From: Bacillota bacterium
GTDB lineage: Bacteria; Bacillota; Clostridia; Lachnospirales; Lachnospiraceae
DNA length: 64,000 bases
Assembly: GCA_023450835.1 (NCBI GenBank)
Contig: JAEXGM010000126.1
Coordinates: 8,096 to 72,095 of the forward strand
Reading direction: 5' to 3'
Numbering within the stretch: position 1 is the first letter of the stretch; every line of letters starts with the position of its first letter. Below are positions 60,480 to 64,000 of the stretch, in pieces. The notes beneath the pieces were generated by a model. It searched no databases. It saw only the letters and a program-made list of their open reading frames with translations, and was not told the DNA's origin. The translations under genes were made by a program, and so were the position numbers.

Positions 60480-62228
60480 ATGGAAATAAGAGGAACAGAG
60501 CTTTTTGTAAAAGCATTGAGAGAAGAAGGTGTTGACACTCTATTTGCCTATCCGGGAGGACAGGTAATTGACTTATTTGATGCGCTTTATGATGCAGAGG
60601 GCATCGAGGTCATTCTGCCAAGACATGAACAGGGATTGATTCATGCGGCAGACGGGTATGCCCGCTCTACCGGAAAGGTCGGAGTATGTCTTGTTACCAG
60701 CGGACCCGGTGCTACCAATCTGGTAACCGGCATAGCCACCGCCAATTATGACAGTGTACCTTTAGTATGTTTTACCGGGCAGGTGCCGACCCATCTTATC
60801 GGAAATGACGCCTTCCAGGAGGTGGATATCGTAGGAATCACCCGAAATATCTGCAAACACGCTATCACCGTAAGAGACCGGAAGGACCTTGCCAGAGTCA
60901 TAAAAGAAGCCTTCTTCATTGCAAAGTCCGGAAAACCAGGTCCTGTAGTGGTAGATTTGCCAAAGGATATTCAACAGGCAATAGGAAGTGACGAGTATCC
61001 GAAGGAAGTATCCATCAGAGGATACAAACCCAGTACCGGAGTTCATATTGGCCAGGTAAGAAGGGCACTTGGTATATTAAGCCAGGCTAAGAAACCGGTC
61101 TTCTTAGTTGGCGGCGGCGTAAATATAGCAGGCGCAGGAGAAGAGTTTACAAAGCTGGCGGAACTTACCGGCATGCCGGTTATTACCACTATCATGGGAA
61201 AGGGTGCAATCCCTACAAATCATCCCCTCTATGTCGGCAATATTGGTATTCACGGTAATTATGCCGCTAACCGGGCTATCAGTGAGTGCGATGTGCTATT
61301 TTCCATCGGGACCAGATTCAATGACCGGATTACCGGGAAGATAACGGAATTTGCCAAGCTGGCAGCTATTATCCATATTGACATTGATGCCGCTTCCATC
61401 TCAAGAAATATCCAGGTAGATGTGCCCATTGTGGCGGATGCCAAGACAGCCATCACAAAGATATTGGAAGAGGCGAGGCCGCTTCCAATATCGGAGTGGG
61501 CAAAAGAGGTTATGGGCTGGAAAGAAGAACATCCTCTTGCAATGAAAAAATATGAGGGAATGACACCTGAGATTATCATAAATAAAATTAATGAAAAATT
61601 TAAAGACCTTATTGTTGTCACCGATGTAGGACAGAATCAGATGTGGACCACCCAGTATCTTGAGATGGACCACAGCAGAAAACTCCTTACTTCAGGAGGC
61701 CTTGGAACTATGGGCTATGGCCTTCCCGCAGCCATCGGAGCAAAGCTTGGAAATCCTGATACTCCGGTTCTTTGCATCTCCGGTGACGGAGGCATGCAGA
61801 TGAATATCCAGGAGATGGCAACGGCAGTATGCCTGGAACTTCCGCTGATATTATGCGTCTTCAACAACTCCTATCTGGGAAATGTACGCCAGTGGCAGGA
61901 GATGTTTTACGGCGGCCGTTACGCCTATACCTGTCTGGCGGCACGGAGAAGCTGCCCCGGAACAAACTGCGCAAGAAGCTGCGGGAGTGACGGTAAGGAT
62001 GGAGAAAAGAGCTATCCCAAATACTCTCCCGACTTTGTAAAGCTGGCAGAAAGTTATGATGCCATTGGAATACGGGTGGAAAAGACAGAAGAAATCGAAG
62101 AAGCCTTTGATAGGGCTATTAAGAGTAAGAATACGCCTACTCTGATTGAGTTTATCATAGAACCGGAAGCTAACGTATACCCAATCGTGCCTACAGGCAA
62201 ACCTCTTAACGAAATGGTGATAGACTAA
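60480..62228 (+). CDS. ilvB: Acetolactate synthase large subunit
   Basis: A 582-residue thiamine diphosphate enzyme that makes acetolactate (Val/Leu) or acetohydroxybutyrate (Ile). It starts M-E-I-R-G-T-E-L with F-A-Y-P-G-G-Q-V-I; catalytic Glu is in L-P-R-H-E-Q-G; the ThDP motif G-D-G-G-M-Q-M-N is intact. Compared with enteric IlvB there is an insert with four Cys (T-C-L, S-C-P, N-C-A, S-C-G; about bases 61930-62000) before Y-S-P-D-F-V. AAGGAGGAAG precedes the ATG. It is controlled by a T-box. Confidence 0.97.
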   Translation: MEIRGTELFVKALREEGVDTLFAYPGGQVIDLFDALYDAEGIEVILPRHEQGLIHAADGYARSTGKVGVCLVTSGPGATNLVTGIATANYDSVPLVCFTGQVPTHLIGNDAFQEVDIVGITRNICKHAITVRDRKDLARVIKEAFFIAKSGKPGPVVVDLPKDIQQAIGSDEYPKEVSIRGYKPSTGVHIGQVRRALGILSQAKKPVFLVGGGVNIAGAGEEFTKLAELTGMPVITTIMGKGAIPTNHPLYVGNIGIHGNYAANRAISECDVLFSIGTRFNDRITGKITEFAKLAAIIHIDIDAASISRNIQVDVPIVADAKTAITKILEEARPLPISEWAKEVMGWKEEHPLAMKKYEGMTPEIIINKINEKFKDLIVVTDVGQNQMWTTQYLEMDHSRKLLTSGGLGTMGYGLPAAIGAKLGNPDTPVLCISGDGGMQMNIQEMATAVCLELPLILCVFNNSYLGNVRQWQEMFYGGRYAYTCLAARRSCPGTNCARSCGSDGKDGEKSYPKYSPDFVKLAESYDAIGIRVEKTEEIEEAFDRAIKSKNTPTLIEFIIEPEANVYPIVPTGKPLNEMVID

Positions 62229-62384
62229 TCCCGGGAAGGCGTGTAAGACTTTGCACGTCAGGAGAACGGAAAACAAAAAGGTATGACCATATGACTTAAA
62301 TGAAATATAAATTCTTAAAAATAGATACCTAAAAAGCAGATACGGTAGATTTATTAGACCATGAAAATCAGAAAGGACAAAAAC

Positions 62385-62909
62385 ATGGGAAAAGCGATTG
62401 AAAATATAATCAAGAAAAGATGGATATCCCTTTACGTGGAGAATGAAATCGGCGTGCTGGCAAAGATATCAGGCCTTTTTTCCGGCAAATCCTATAACAT
62501 GGATAGTCTCACGGTAGGTGAAACCGAGGATGAGACCATTTCCCGCATGACCATTAGTGTTACCAGCGATGAGAGTACTTTTGAGCAGATAAAAAAACAG
62601 CTGAACCGATGCGTGGAGGTAATTAAAGTAGTGGATTTTACCGACATTCCCATCCATATGAAAGAAATATTGTTTGTAAAGATAAACAGCCTTAAAGACA
62701 GTGAGAAGGAAGAAATCTTTCGGATTTCAAAGATATATGGATTGTCGGTAATTGACTGTGACAGAAGCAGTCTGCTGCTGGAGTGTGTACAGACAGAGAG
62801 TAAGAATAATGCTATTATAAAGCTCCTGCAGAACTCCTTTCCCAATCGCATTGAGGTGGTAAAAGGGGGAAGCGTTGCCATAGAAGCTATCAGTGTGGCT
62901 GACAGGTAA
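62385..62909 (+). CDS. ilvN: Acetolactate synthase small subunit
   Basis: A 174-residue regulatory subunit with an N-terminal ACT domain (W-I-S-L-Y-V-E-N-E-I-G-V-L-A-K-I-S-G-L-F and N-M-D-S-L-T-V-G-E-T-E-D) that binds valine for feedback inhibition, then an ALS C-terminal domain. ATG 62385 follows AGAAAGGAC; an in-frame ATG at 62361 is the alternative. Confidence 0.96.
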   Translation: MGKAIENIIKKRWISLYVENEIGVLAKISGLFSGKSYNMDSLTVGETEDETISRMTISVTSDESTFEQIKKQLNRCVEVIKVVDFTDIPIHMKEILFVKINSLKDSEKEEIFRISKIYGLSVIDCDRSSLLLECVQTESKNNAIIKLLQNSFPNRIEVVKGGSVAIEAISVADR

Positions 62910-63060
62910 AGTAATACATGATGCATACCGGGGAAGGAATACAGCAAGCCGATAATATGCGAATAAAGCCTTGGCTTGCCTATAGTCTTAAACTTGACGG
63001 AGAATTGCAGTTCTTGGTAAAATATGAATAACAGGTTTTGAGAAAGGCAGGGCTACAAAT

Positions 63061-63627
63061 ATGAATTATACGGTGAAACCATTAGAGGCAAGCAATGCAG
63101 AAGTATTTACTGCGTATTTGGGGAATCTGGATTTTAGCCTTACACCCCACTGGGCGACCTGTTTTTGCAGATTTTATTACTGTAACTGCAGCGGTGAGGA
63201 ATGGATGGGACGAAGCGGAGAGGTTAATCGGACTGAGGCCCTGGAGGATATCAGGAGTGGAAATATGGAAGGCTATCTTGCTTTTGACGAAGATAAGTGC
63301 ATTGGCTGGTGCAGTGCTAATGATATTAACAGATTTCCACGCCTGACGGAGGATGTGGGACATCTGGTGAAAGGGAAGAAGACGGGCTGTACCATCTGTT
63401 ATGTAATTCATCCGGAATACCGCAGACAGGGTCTTGCAAGGCAGTTATTAAAGTACGCTGTAGAAGATTTCAGAAGGCAGGGCTTTGAACAGGTGATAGC
63501 GTTTCCGGTGATAGCAGACACACCTGCCGGGACCCATTATCGTGGAAGTCTGAATATGTATCAGGAGAATGGATTCCGGGAAATCGGAAATTTTGAGAAT
63601 GTCAGAGCTATGTTATTGGAGTTATAA
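63061..63627 (+). CDS. GNAT-family N-acetyltransferase
   Basis: A 188-residue protein with the acetyl-CoA loop R-R-Q-G-L-A-R-Q-L-L after Y-V-I-H-P-E-Y. A C-rich N-terminal stretch (W-A-T-C-F-C-R-F-Y-Y-C-N-C) and Y-Q-E-N-G-F-R-E near the end are present. The substrate is unknown. Confidence 0.88.
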   Translation: MNYTVKPLEASNAEVFTAYLGNLDFSLTPHWATCFCRFYYCNCSGEEWMGRSGEVNRTEALEDIRSGNMEGYLAFDEDKCIGWCSANDINRFPRLTEDVGHLVKGKKTGCTICYVIHPEYRRQGLARQLLKYAVEDFRRQGFEQVIAFPVIADTPAGTHYRGSLNMYQENGFREIGNFENVRAMLLEL

Positions 63628-63683
63628 GATACCGGCCTAGGGCTGATTTATCAGGAAATGAATTAAATATCTGACAGTTCGGC

Positions 63684-63712
63684 TTGACAGTCCGAAAAAA
63701 TTATGCTACCAT
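63684..63712 (+). promoter_or_regulatory. Promoter of the third T-box transcript
   Basis: TTGACA (63684-63689), 17 bases, TACCAT with a TG extension (63704-63712). Confidence 0.6.
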
Positions 63713-63729
63713 TTGAAAAATTAAAAAAA

Positions 63730-64000
63730 TAAAGGCAATGAAGAGAAAAGTATATTACGGCAGATGCCACAGAGAGCCTCGAAACGCTGAGAAGAGGTGC
63801 AGAACCCATAATAGAAAAAAAGACTTGGAGCCGCGTACCGACCGGGTGATACCCTGAGGCTACGATGGGAGCGCCCATTACAGCGTCAGAGTATCAACAG
63901 CAGATAGCAATCATTTGCCGTTCGTACTTGTAGAGATTCTTATTGCGAAATAGGAATGAAACAGGGTGGTAACACGAAGCAGCAGCTCTCGTCCTTGAAT
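63730..64000 (+). promoter_or_regulatory. T-box riboswitch cut by the window end (specifier possibly lysine)
   Basis: Stem I has AAGTA and CAGAGAGCC. The 3' specifier region reads G-A7-G-A-C-T-T; AAG (Lys) at 63820-63822 followed by A and a short basal pairing CTT/AAG is the best fit, with GAC (Asp) as the alternative. The T-box AGGGTGGTAACACG is at 63963-63976. The terminator and the controlled gene, probably an aminoacyl-tRNA synthetase or amino acid gene, lie past the window. Confidence 0.85.

Noticed and set aside
63840..63875. Possible third copy of the hairpin plus GATGGGAGC leader
   Set aside because: GATGGGAGCGCCCATT is part of the T-box fold, is not preceded by the GCGTG/CACGC hairpin and no start codon follows.
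1..64000. CRISPR array, tRNA or rRNA genes, insertion sequence or prophage
   Set aside because: No regular repeat-spacer pattern, cloverleaf with CCA-end context, transposase or phage gene could be seen.

Overview
The window looks like the chromosome of a low-GC Firmicute of the family Lachnospiraceae (Clostridia), of the Anaerocolumna/Lachnoclostridium kind. The reasons are: a Firmicute-order S10-spc-alpha ribosomal supercluster with zinc-ribbon S14 and L36, secY-adk-map-KOW-infA inside it, and ecfA1-ecfA2-ecfT-truA-rplM-rpsI after it; an L17 with an internal insertion; T-box leaders; strong AGGAGG ribosome sites; and many proteins typical of the group (CD3324-type, DUF6273-type, a Cys-rich insert in IlvB). 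The genus call is inference.

Layout. 1-5.2 kb: the 3' end of a large sortase-anchored adhesin with six SpaA/Cna-B-like domains, then a c-di-GMP-I riboswitch controlling an exported transglutaminase-like protein. 5.3-22.7 kb: one long translation supercluster (rpsJ to rplQ) with a good promoter, several structured spacers, and a second promoter before rpmJ. 22.7-28 kb: lepB (minus), the energy-coupling-factor module ecfA1A2T, truA, and rplM-rpsI with their own promoter. 28-40.6 kb: an accessory stretch of mostly single genes: nucleotidyltransferase, methyltransferase, AraC regulator, phosphotransferase, WYL regulator, radical SAM, glycosyltransferase, YczE-like membrane protein, NUDIX and HAD hydrolases, a YkgJ-like protein, and two decayed genes. 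40.7-49.2 kb: a small minus-strand protein, a UDP-sugar pyrophosphorylase, a TPR/DUF6273 membrane protein, a T-box-controlled threonyl-tRNA synthetase paralogue coupled to a 2H phosphoesterase, a CD3324-type HTH protein, and lrp-ald. 49.3-57.5 kb: an eight-gene sugar operon holding every PTS component (IIB, IIC, IIA, HPr, EI) plus a GH1 enzyme, an EamA transporter and a PRD regulator. 57.8-64 kb: a protein phosphatase, an AraC/GyrI regulator, T-box-controlled ilvB-ilvN, a GNAT protein and a third T-box whose gene lies past the window end.

Most notable points: (1) the ThrRS paralogue lacks TGS and has lost all four editing-site residues while its catalytic core is kept, and overlaps a 2H phosphoesterase gene by 4 bases; (2) the PTS operon appears self-sufficient, its HPr has Arg at position 46 instead of the regulatory Ser, and its GH1 enzyme has Gln in place of the acid/base Glu, as in plant myrosinases; (3) a two-hairpin element of about 75 bases occurs just before rpsM and again near 40.75 kb, with substitutions that keep pairing as RNA; (4) two neighbouring accessory genes share a hairpin-plus-Shine-Dalgarno leader.

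No tRNA, rRNA, CRISPR array, insertion sequence or prophage was seen. All family calls come from reading motifs by eye, without database searches.
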